Of a DNA stretch of 64,000 nucleotides, positions 37,284 through 44,560 are shown piece by piece. A program made the translations under genes and the position numbers. Numbering within the stretch: position 1 is the first letter of the stretch; each line of letters starts with the position of its first letter. The stretch lies in the NCBI RefSeq assembly GCF_030445035.2, contig NC_080682.1, forward strand, positions 31,354,770 to 31,418,769. The letters are read 5' to 3'. A model generated the notes under the pieces. That model ran no database searches and had not been told where the DNA came from. It saw only the letters and a list, made by a program, of their open reading frames with translations. Origin of the DNA: Dasypus novemcinctus (Eukaryota; Chordata; Mammalia; Cingulata; Dasypodidae).

Positions 37284-37541
37284 GAGAATGAGGAGATGGA
37301 TGAGGTAGGGAAGGGTAGGGGAACAGGAGGCGGGGGTGTGAACAGAGCGGGCTTGTCGGAGGAGCTGGAGAACTTGGCGCTCGATGGGGTCATCATCTTC
37401 CAGGGAAAGACGGCTTAGGCGGCGGGCAAGGAAGCGTTGTCGACGTCATTCGCGGCGAGAAGGAGCTGGTGTGGTTCTCGCAGACGGCGATGTTGGAGAG
37501 GTAGGCTCGAGTGAATTTGCTTGGGGGCGCATGGTGGTCAT
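37284..37541 (-). pseudogene. Env leader: arginine-rich segment plus signal peptide, interrupted by TGA
   Basis: In the env frame upstream of the ATG at 37283. Candidate starts are 37541 and 37532; the latter has a strong CCACCATG context. After about 28 residues rich in S/T/P comes an arginine-rich stretch on both sides of a TGA (37446-37448), with RRQRFLARRLSRLSL after it. An acidic/leucine stretch DDPIERQVLQLLRQA follows, and then a hydrophobic core LPYLIHLLILMLSL. This order (basic motif, leucine-rich part, signal core) resembles the long leaders of MMTV, JSRV and HML-2 Env, which double as RNA-export factors (Rem, Rej, Rec). The function here is inferred. Confidence 0.6.
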
Positions 37542-37738
37542 GGGAGGAGGGCGACAAGGGAGGTGAAAACGCCAATTAGAAGTAGAAAGGCGACAGCAAG
37601 GAGAAAGTGTTGGCGGAGGTTCCAATCTGCTGGGGCTGTAGCTGCGAGACAGACAGCTGAAAAGATTGTTAAAAAAATGAAGACTATAAAAAAGAAGTAT
37701 AAAAGTGGGTGAGGGTGCGAGGGGAGTGGGAAGAGCAT
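37538..37738 (-). CDS. Small hydrophobic open frame between pol and env
   Basis: 66 codons from the ATG at 37738. The product would have two hydrophobic stretches (about residues 12-34 and 44-66) around a short polar loop. Its TGA overlaps the candidate env-leader ATG as ATGA (37538-37541). It is not a family I know. The first hydrophobic stretch coincides with a polypyrimidine tract and splice acceptor on the same strand, which alone would yield F/L/I codons, and its ATG context is weak. It is therefore more likely a by-product than a gene. Frame +1 mod 3 differs from pol and env. Confidence 0.25.
   Translation of the reverse strand: MLFPLPSHPHPLLYFFFIVFIFLTIFSAVCLAATAPADWNLRQHFLLAVAFLLLIGVFTSLVALLP
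37657..37680 (-). promoter_or_regulatory. Splice acceptor for env mRNA
   Basis: On the minus strand a T-rich tract leads to ATCTTTTCAG, with cleavage expected after position 37657. The first ATGs downstream (37541, 37532) are both in the env frame, as expected for a subgenomic env message. Confidence 0.65.
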
Positions 37739-37967
37739 CTGCACTGAGAGTTCTTCTCTGATAAGTTGTAAGGCACGTTTCGGTGGAGGTCAGGCACTTG
37801 TCAGCAGCAGGTTGTAGAGGCGGCAATAAGGCTCTTCTTGTAAATTGTGCAGAGTCGAGTCTTTTGGGGAATCTATAAAGACAAAGAAGGGAGAAGAGAG
37901 CCCTCATAGGGGAGGGACAATCAGCGGAAAGAAACTCGGAGAGAGTACTTATTTAAATATAAACATT

Positions 37968-40841
37968 TCAGGGAGGGGCTGGTTGGTGTTGAATTTGAGC
38001 GAATGGGGCGACATCTGGGCCTCCGCAGTCAATGTTGTCTCTAACGGAGGGCGCAGTGTACTCGTCATTCAGTGGAACTTTGGGGTCAGTGGCAGGCCTG
38101 ATGTAGCGTCCAGGAACCCAGAGCGGTTGTGGCTCGGAGTCTGGGAAGACACAAGCAAAGCCTCTCCCCTGTGCTAGCAAGGGGGCTGGATCTTGCCAAA
38201 GGTTTGTGGCGGGGTCTTTCCAATGAACAAGAGGAACTTGTGAAGGTTGCCACATGGGTCCCCAATGTTTGTGAGTTGGGGAGAGTCCTTTGTTATCGAA
38301 GGTTAGGAGATTATGATGGATAAGGCAAGCAGTAATGACGTCGGCAGGGGCTTTATGGGGAGAGGAAGTTTTTTCTTTTTGAATGAGTAGCTTGAGCTGT
38401 TGGTGAGTGCGCTCAACAATTCCTTGCCCCTGTGGGTTGTAGGGGATGCCGAAATGGTGTGTGATGTGGTACATCTGCACAAAGCTGGCAAAGGTGGCAC
38501 TGCGGTAGGCTGGTCCATTGTCGGTTTTTAAATCCCAGGGAATTCCCATGAATAGAATGGCTTGCCGAAGCACTTTGATGCAATGTTTGGCACTCTCTCC
38601 TGTGAGGGGCACGGCATAGCATAGGTGCGAGAAGGTATCAACTGCAACATGAAGATATTTAAGGCGCCCAAAAGCACTAACATGGGTGACGTCTAGTTGC
38701 CAGCGGGAGTTAGGCCGCAGGCCGCGGGGATTAGCTCCGCGGGGCTGCAAGGGTCCAAGGGGTAGCAAAGGTGCGCATGTTCGACAGGAACGCACAAGAT
38801 GTTTGCATGTTTCGATGGGAAGGTCTGGAAAGAGCTTCTGGATAGATCGCGCAGAGAAGTGGAGTTTAGAGTGTAAAAGTTTGGCTTGGTTGACGAAGTC
38901 TCCTAGTCTTGTTTTGTCAATGGAATCTTCTCGAATGGCAGCTGGGTATACATGGCGGCCGGATGCTAAGGCGTCAGCAAGGGCATTTCCTTGAGTCAGT
39001 GGTCCTGGCAGGCCAGAGTGACTTCTGATATGAGCGATGAACCAGGGTTGTTGCCTTTCTTCAAGCAGTCGCTGTACAAAGGCGAGTGCTTGATCTATAG
39101 ATGAGTCGCTGGGTAGAAAGGTAGCAAGTGGGAGGCTGCGACATACCTGTAAGGTGTATAAGCTGTCTGTAAAGATGTTGAGAGGCTGGTCTGGGTAAAG
39201 ATTGAGGACTGCAGCGACAGCTAAAAGTTCACCCACTTGAACAGAAAGGTGATTGGCAAACATTACCTGTCGTGGCTCAAGCTTTCCTGGCGCATATATG
39301 ACAGCAGCGAAGGCCCTTTTTGAGGCATCAGTGAAAGCAGTGATGGCAAAGGGAATTGGCTTTCTTGCGGGCAGCGGACGGAATGGGTTGAAAAATGCTA
39401 ATTGAGATACACCTTGCAACAGTGGATGATGAGGATAGTGGTTGTCGAAGGAGCCACGAAAGAACTCTATCAGGCTCTGCATTTGAGCATTATTCATGAT
39501 AAGGGAAGTAACTTCTTTTGCATCAAAGGGCCAAACAATGGTGTGTGGCGGGACGCCATACGTTTGTATGGAGAGAAGTACTAAGTCAGTGGCTAATGTG
39601 ATCCAAGCCCTTGTAAATGGGCAGATTTTTGGGAGTTTACTTTTTGACGTGTGTAGAAAAAGAAGAGGACCATCTTGCCATAGGAGACCCGTTGGGGTGA
39701 CTGGTGTTGGCAAAACTAAGGCAAGGATTGGGAGATCGGGAGAGAATCGCTCTAGGCGGCATTGCTGGAGTGCAGCATTTACTTGTTGGATGGCTTCTTT
39801 GGCAGCTGGGGTGATGGTGATGGGGCGAATTACTGCAGCGGATGGACTGCATTTAGTCTGCAGGAGCTCGAAAAGGGGTTGCATTTGCGCTGTTGTGATG
39901 GGGAGTGCTGATCGAAGCCAATTGATCTGTCCGCAAAGCCGTTGGAGCTCAGTCAGCGTCATGTGATCAGAAACATGGATTTGCGGGCTGGTGGGCCGAA
40001 TATATTGATGAAAATGAAAGCCTAAGAACTGGAAAGGTGGCTGGGGGTTAACTTTGTCAGGTTGCACTGTTAATCCAAGACTTGAGAGGTTCGTCATAAC
40101 TGCAGAGAGTAGATCATTGAGAAGTGTGTTAGAACTTGCTGCTAAAAGAAGGTCATCCATATAGTGGATGATGTATGTGTGCTCTGGATGGAACTTAGAG
40201 CGTAGCGGCTCAATGGCATGATTGACATAGAGCTGACATATAGTTGGACTGCTCCGCATGCCTTGTGGTAGTACTCGCCATTGGAATCGGAGTGCTGCTC
40301 CTTGATTGTTGGTACGCGGGACTGTAAACGCAAATCGTGGACAATCTCACGGGTGAAGGGGAATGGAGAAAAAGCAATCTTTGATGTCAATAGTGGCAGC
40401 ATAAAAATGCTGGGAGACTGCAGTAGGATGCGGGCAACCAGGCTGGGGTGACCCCATTGGCTTAATATGCTTGTTAATTTCTCGAAGGTCGTGGAGGAGG
40501 CGAAACTTGCTTGTGTTCTTTTTGTTGATGACAAAAACTGGCAAGTTATAGGGACTGGTAGATGGCTCAATGTGCCCTGCCTGTAGTTGCTCTTCAATGA
40601 GGGCAGAGAGAGCTTGTAGTTTGTGAGTTGGCAAGGGCCACTGCTCGACCCAGATGGGCTCCTCTGTGTCCCATTCCAGAGGGATAGGGTCAGGTCTTAA
40701 AACGGGAGCAGTGGCCCCTATAAGGGGGGCGGCACAGCTAAGAAGGCTTCTGTAGTGATTCGAGATTTTAGCTGGCTGAGTACATCTCTTCCCCACAGGA
40801 TGGTTTGGACTGAAGAGAGGACGAGTGGACGAATTTGGCCT
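37968..40841 (-). pseudogene. pol: Pol polyprotein (RT, RNase H, integrase) with one in-frame TGA
   Basis: Copies viral RNA into DNA and integrates it. The frame is open from 40841 (after a stop at 40842-40844) to 37968, except for one TGA at 40347-40349. RT is of class II type: WPLPTHKLQALSALIEEQLQ near the start, then YMDD at 40152-40163. Numbering from 40259, RNase H has D311, E344, D365 and D429. Integrase has H463/H467 with C492/C495, then D523, D580 and E616 (the D-D-35-E spacing). No frameshift occurs; the TGA falls between the second RT block and the LPQG block and would truncate Pol before the active site. Entry needs a second -1 frameshift from pro (overlap 40718-40841). It ends 427 bp before the env-leader start. 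Confidence 0.93.
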
Positions 40842-41146
40842 TCATGACCCTCTTGGTCGCTCCAATGCAGAGGCTGAGATGTTTTCCAAGAGGTAGCAGC
40901 TCCCGTGGCACCGATGACTTGAGGGCCAGTTTCGAGGGGCCAGTGATTAAAAGCGGCGATTTCGAAGGGAATACAAGAGATTTCAGCACCCGAGTCTAAG
41001 AGTCCGTCAAGCCATTGTCCCTCTATTTTAAGTTCTAGTGAAGGTCTTTGGTGACGTTTGATAGGCATGGTCCACATTAGGGTTTTGGAGCTTTGTGAAG
41101 GGCCTCTTGGGGGAGGGGCTGAGGCCTGCCCCGCTGGAAGTTTAAA
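40718..41146 (-). CDS. pro: Retroviral aspartic protease (Pro), in -1 frame to gag
   Basis: Aspartic protease that matures Gag and Pol. It is reached by -1 frameshifting at the TTTAAAC site (41140-41146). After the shift about 140 residues remain: a proline-rich linker, then LELKIEGQWLDGLLDSGAEI with the catalytic DSGA, and a C-terminal WGRDVL block typical of retropepsins (GRD motif). It ends at TAG 40718-40720. No dUTPase domain lies between the shift site and the protease, unlike most betaretroviruses. The frame also stays open upstream, to at least 41281, overlapping gag. All key protease residues are present, so the reading frame looks functional. Confidence 0.9.
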   Translation of the reverse strand, partial: FKLPAGQASAPPPRGPSQSSKTLMWTMPIKRHQRPSLELKIEGQWLDGLLDSGAEISCIPFEIAAFNHWPLETGPQVIGATGAATSWKTSQPLHWSDQEGHEGQIRPLVLSSVQTILWGRDVLSQLKSRITTEAFLAVPPPL

Positions 41147-43116
41147 GGCTGAGAAAAACGTTGCGCTGAGCGGCAGTCGCGGGCCCAGTGATACCCTTTG
41201 CCACAGCGCGGGCATGGCGTGGGGGGACCTCTTGGTCTGTGCAGTGCTATGGCAGGGCGGGGAGCTGCCAGTTGAGGGCACTCACGAACAAAATGACCGG
41301 GCTGACCGCATCGAAAACAGGCAGAATTGGAGGCAGATGAGACAGCCATGGCGGAAGCGAAGGCAGCAGTAAGTGCTTTGGTCTGTGGGTCAATATCTCG
41401 ACAAGCTAGGACCCATTCGTGCATCGGCTTATCACGGATAGGAAGGATGACAGCTCGGAAGGGTGCGAGGCACCCATCAAGAATAAGTTCTTTTGCTAAC
41501 GCAAACTGAGCGTCTTCGTTAGTAATTTTACGTTGGCAGGCTTCGATAACGCGGGCAACAAATGCCGGAAAGGTTTCTTGCGAGTCCTTAAGCATTTGCG
41601 TGAACTTGGTGGATTGTTTGGTGGAAATCAAAGAAAATGACCGCTGAACGAGAACTTTCACTCGGTGCCAAAACCCTGGGTCTATGTCTACATAGGAACG
41701 AGGGTCAGCATAGTTGTTAACCCCTGTGTAGGCATCAGCTGGATCTTGGACACCTGCTCGAACATTTTCCACTACTTGTTGATCAACAGCCACTTGATAG
41801 TGAGCACACCATTCAAGGAACTGGCCTGGCTGAAGGATGGAACGAGCTAGAGAAATCCAATCATAAGGAAGAACAAGCTGAACCCCTAACTCTTCTATTA
41901 GTTGTTGAACATATGGGCTATCAATGCTGTCTTCTTTAACGGCTTTGCGGAGAGTTTTAACTTCTTCTGCTGTGAAGGGAAGCCAAGTCTGAGGGCGTTG
42001 CTGCGTGGGCAGCGGGTTGAGCGGGTATAGCTGGGGGGCAGGAGAATGCACTTCGCTAGAAGCAGGTGGGGGGCTGCTGCCATACGGTGGTGGCGAGGGA
42101 TGAACAGCAGCGGGGAACAGATGAGAGAATGATGGCTTAGCAGCGTCAAGGCGGCAACAAGCTGGCGGCGGGATACTTTTGGGCGCTGGACAAGATGGTG
42201 GAGCGGCTACATCACTTCTGGGCGTCTGCCAAGATGGCGGTGTAGTGACGTCGTTTCTGGGCGCCGGCCAAGATGGCGGCGAAGTCACGTCATTTCCGGG
42301 CGCCGGCCAAGATGGCGGCGAAGTCACGTCATTTCCGGGCGCCGGCCAAGATGGCGGCGAAGTCACGTCATTTCCGGGCGCCGGCCAAGATGGCGGCGAA
42401 GTCACGTCATTTCCGGGCGCTGGCCAAGATGGCGGCGAAGTCACGTCCGGCGAGGGACAAAATGGCGCAGGAGGCTTTTCCGGTTTAACAGAAGATGGTG
42501 TCTGCATCATTTCTGGGGCAGGGCCGGAAGATGACGGGACAGGGAGGGGCGGGTAAAGGCGAGAGGAAGCGCCTTTGTTCCCGCCGGCGGGCTCGGATAT
42601 AAGTGAAGAAGAAGCCGGAAGTGTGCCATTTTGGGCAGAGGTGGAAGAAGAAGGAGAAAGTCCGCTATTTTGAGGAGCTGCTGAAGCGGCTTCTGCGGGC
42701 CGTGGGGAGCGCGGGCGGGGAGATTCGCGCTCGAGAGCGGCGGCAAGTTGGTCAGACAGAGAATTTGTGTCGCCAGGATCGTCGGACTCATAGTCATTGG
42801 GTTGCTTAACTGATTTGTCTCGGATGGCTTCTGACAGCGCACCAAGGAGACAAGCGCGTATGGCTACTAGAGCAGGCAGCAGGCCGGGCGGAAAAGACCG
42901 CTTCTCATACTCTATGGCAGAGGTGACTCGATCTATGAGTCGAGAGTATGTGTCCGGGCTCCAGAGCTGGCAGGTGGCGAGCCACGGATTAAAAGGGAGC
43001 AGCAGGTCCCAGTTTTTTTGGAGCTGTTTCAGGGAAACGCGGACTCCATTGGTATCAAGCAAGGCGGCTAAAAGCCGAACCTGAGGGGTATGGTGTGAGG
43101 AGAGAGAGGCGCCCAT
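41077..43116 (-). CDS. gag: Gag polyprotein of the young provirus, intact
   Basis: Structural polyprotein, 679 residues, open throughout. The start MGASLS gives a myristoylation signal, and the ATG has A at -3 and G at +4. After the matrix region comes a proline-rich region with about six near-identical 13-residue repeats of the TSPPSWPAPGNDV type (about 226-300) and a PPPY late-domain motif at 342-345. Capsid begins near 375 (LPFTAEEVKTLRKAVKE), with a major homology region at about 509-527. There are two CX2CX4HX4C zinc knuckles at 600-613 and 635-648; two knuckles fit a betaretrovirus. The frame runs to TAA at 41077-41079. The slippery TTTAAAC near the end gives access to pro. Confidence 0.95.
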   Translation of the reverse strand: MGASLSSHHTPQVRLLAALLDTNGVRVSLKQLQKNWDLLLPFNPWLATCQLWSPDTYSRLIDRVTSAIEYEKRSFPPGLLPALVAIRACLLGALSEAIRDKSVKQPNDYESDDPGDTNSLSDQLAAALERESPRPRSPRPAEAASAAPQNSGLSPSSSTSAQNGTLPASSSLISEPAGGNKGASSRLYPPLPVPSSSGPAPEMMQTPSSVKPEKPPAPFCPSPDVTSPPSWPAPGNDVTSPPSWPAPGNDVTSPPSWPAPGNDVTSPPSWPAPGNDVTSPPSWPAPRNDVTTPPSWQTPRSDVAAPPSCPAPKSIPPPACCRLDAAKPSFSHLFPAAVHPSPPPYGSSPPPASSEVHSPAPQLYPLNPLPTQQRPQTWLPFTAEEVKTLRKAVKEDSIDSPYVQQLIEELGVQLVLPYDWISLARSILQPGQFLEWCAHYQVAVDQQVVENVRAGVQDPADAYTGVNNYADPRSYVDIDPGFWHRVKVLVQRSFSLISTKQSTKFTQMLKDSQETFPAFVARVIEACQRKITNEDAQFALAKELILDGCLAPFRAVILPIRDKPMHEWVLACRDIDPQTKALTAAFASAMAVSSASNSACFRCGQPGHFVRECPQLAAPRPAIALHRPRGPPTPCPRCGKGYHWARDCRSAQRFSQPLNFQRGRPQPLPQEALHKAPKP
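41140..41146 (-). promoter_or_regulatory. gag-pro -1 frameshift site TTTAAAC
   Basis: The heptamer T TTA AAC is in the gag zero frame (AAC ends on a gag codon boundary) and shifts into the pro frame as TTT AAA. It lies 60 bases before the gag stop codon and is a canonical slippery sequence. A downstream pseudoknot would lie at about 41080-41133; I have not folded it. Confidence 0.85.
42181..42451. repeat. 39-bp tandem repeat array inside gag
   Basis: Seven units with exact 39-bp spacing start at 42181, 42220, 42259, 42298, 42337, 42376 and 42415 (the last truncated). Units 3-7 are almost identical; units 1-2 are diverged. On the plus strand units 3-6 contain CCAAGATGGCGGC (YY1-like), GTCACGTCA (CRE-like) and TTTCCGG (ETS-like). 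In gag (minus) the array encodes the 13-residue PPSW repeats. Confidence 0.97.
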
Positions 43117-43227
43117 AGTGGGAGAAGAAAAGACGGCGATGGGGTCCCTACCTGGAGAGCTGAAATGGTCGCCTGTAGACGACAGCAGCAGCAGCAGAGA
43201 GGGGCCGGAGGGCAGTGGAAGGAAAGG
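43117..43227 (-). promoter_or_regulatory. Leader with splice donor
   Basis: On the minus strand CTCTCCAG/GTAGGGA gives a good splice donor (exon end 43152, intron start 43151). With the acceptor at 37657 this yields an env message. A CTG/CAG run lies at about 43181-43197. Packaging signals would be in this stretch but are not identified. Confidence 0.7.
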
Positions 43228-43245
43228 ATCCCGGACGAGCCCCCA
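43228..43245 (-). promoter_or_regulatory. Primer binding site, tRNA-Pro
   Basis: The minus strand reads TGGGGGCTCGTCCGGGAT, two bases inside the 5' LTR. It matches the tRNA-Pro primer site known from murine leukaemia viruses at all 18 positions. The best-known betaretroviruses use tRNA-Lys. Confidence 0.93.
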
Positions 43246-43247
43246 AC

Positions 43248-43649
43248 TGTGGGCAGCTATTTTGAGTTAGCAACCCACGAGGACCGGGCGGGCTTCCACG
43301 GCTCGGCGGTGAGCCCCTAGGCCAGCGTGTAGGCCTAGGTTCTCCAGGTGTGGGGGACGCGCGGTAAAAACCACGGAGACAGCCTGTGAGAGTGAGCTAG
43401 TCTACTTTATTGAGGAAATACACTCGATTATATAGGGTCGGGTTAAGGGAGGGGTAGGAGCTGGGGCGGGTTAACTACGGGGCGGTAGTGGATAGGCGGA
43501 GCTGTGCAGGCAGCTATGAGGTAAGCGGTGACTAAGGAAGGGGGCAGATTATGAGTTGGCTAAGTGGGTGGGACTGGCGGGAAGGATAGCAACGGCTGGA
43601 AAAGGGAGATAACAGGGGCTAGGAGGAGGGGTGAAGGAAGGCAGTAACA
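43248..43649 (-). mobile_element. 5' LTR of the young provirus
   Basis: 402 bp, same length as the other LTR with no indels. On the minus strand TATATAA is at 43428-43434 and AATAAA at 43406-43411. This copy would drive proviral transcription. It shows the deaminated base at one of the five differing sites (43328); the other four are in the 3' copy. Confidence 0.97.
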
Positions 43650-43655
43650 TCCACT
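43650..43655. repeat. Target site duplication, right copy (TCCACT)
   Basis: Identical to 34637-34642 and directly abuts the 5' LTR. Confidence 0.95.
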
Positions 43656-44309
43656 GAACAAAGAAAGACAATTCCTGATCTCAAATTAGGATGTTTTAAC
43701 TGTTTAGATTAAATCCAGAGATCCTCCTTTCTTGCCCAACCACATTCAGTCTTTTTCTCAATGGAACATTCCCCTAAAGGTTGTGACATTAGAAGTGGAG
43801 ACTTATTTCACTCACATTGTTTTCTTTAATCTAAGGCACACTCATACCAAGTAGGGGTCAGTTGTGTTATTCTCAGGGAAACAATTTTACCAACAGTAGA
43901 AATTAAAATGGGATTTTCTGATTAGTACAAATGGTTACTTTTATTCTTTCTTTATACTGGTATATATTTCTAAATTTATAAACAAACCTGGCATTTCATT
44001 TAGCCTTGCTTATTTCCTAGGACATTTTAACCTCAAACAAAACTTTAAGAAATTTTCTGAACAGTCTAGTATGTAGGTGGGACACAGTAATATGTGCGTA
44101 TTCATTGATTTTTAATATACTGCATGTTACTTACTATATATTCATCCAATAGGACCTAGAACAGATACTAGGTACAAAAATAGAATTGATTCCTGACCTA
44201 AAGGAACTTAGTCTAAAAGGGAAAAATGGGCTAATAACTAATAGCAACTCAAATTAGTAATTAAGTTAAGTATGTAAAAATACAAAGAAAACTTACCTGT
44301 AAATTTTCC
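43656..44309. other. Intergenic DNA after the young provirus
   Basis: No gene or recognised repeat. It belongs to the material inserted within Tigger1. Confidence 0.4.
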
Positions 44310-44560
44310 TTTAAGATTTTAATAAGGAAAAATTGACATACAAAAACCTGGAATATTTAAACTGTACAGTTTTAATAAATTTTGATATATGCCTACACCC
44401 ATGAAATTATCACCAATCAAGATGGCATTTCCGTACAGCCAAAAATTTCCTCCTGCCACTTAATAAACCCTCCATCTCCCTCTCCACACAACAATCTATC
44501 CCACCTGTATACAGGCAATCAACAGCCAAATTCCTGACACTATAGGCTAGTTTTCATTTT
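44310..44560 (-). mobile_element. Old L1 3' UTR fragment, antisense
   Basis: The plus strand has 'ggaaaaattgacatacaaaa', 'ttaaactgtacagttttaat' and 'gaaattatcaccaatcaaga', the complement-type text of old L1 3' UTRs. It ends where Tigger1 resumes. Confidence 0.55.

Larger units (their letters stand above)
34643..43649 (-). mobile_element. Near-complete young endogenous retrovirus (beta-type gag-pro-pol, gamma-type env)
   Basis: 9,007-bp provirus: 5' LTR, tRNA-Pro primer site, splice donor, gag, pro, pol, splice acceptor, env, purine-rich stretch, 3' LTR, all on the minus strand. Gag, pro and pol sit in three successive -1 frames, as in betaretroviruses. Env has the CXXC and CX6CC pair of gamma/type-D envelopes. 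Breaks seen are one TGA in pol, one TGA in the env leader and loss of the SU/TM cleavage motif. It is far more GC- and CpG-rich than the host DNA. LTR identity and the clean target duplication show a recent insertion. It interrupts duplication block A and is absent from block B. Confidence 0.95.

Noticed and set aside
37446-37907. 153-codon frame between pol and env as an accessory gene
   Set aside because: It is the upstream continuation of the env frame. Only its last part, after 37541, looks like an env leader; the rest is noncoding-like and lies upstream of the splice acceptor.
40142-40597. 151-codon minus-strand frame within pol
   Set aside because: It overlaps the RT region in another frame. 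The RT motifs continue in the main pol frame on both sides of the TGA.
42181-42451. Regular repeat array resembling a CRISPR array
   Set aside because: The units are directly adjacent with no unique spacers, and they encode Gag repeats in a mammalian provirus.
42179-42556. Plus-strand open frame made of GAGQDGGEVTSFP-type repeats
   Set aside because: It is the antisense reading of the gag tandem repeat. The 39-bp period keeps any frame open, and there is no other evidence of a gene.
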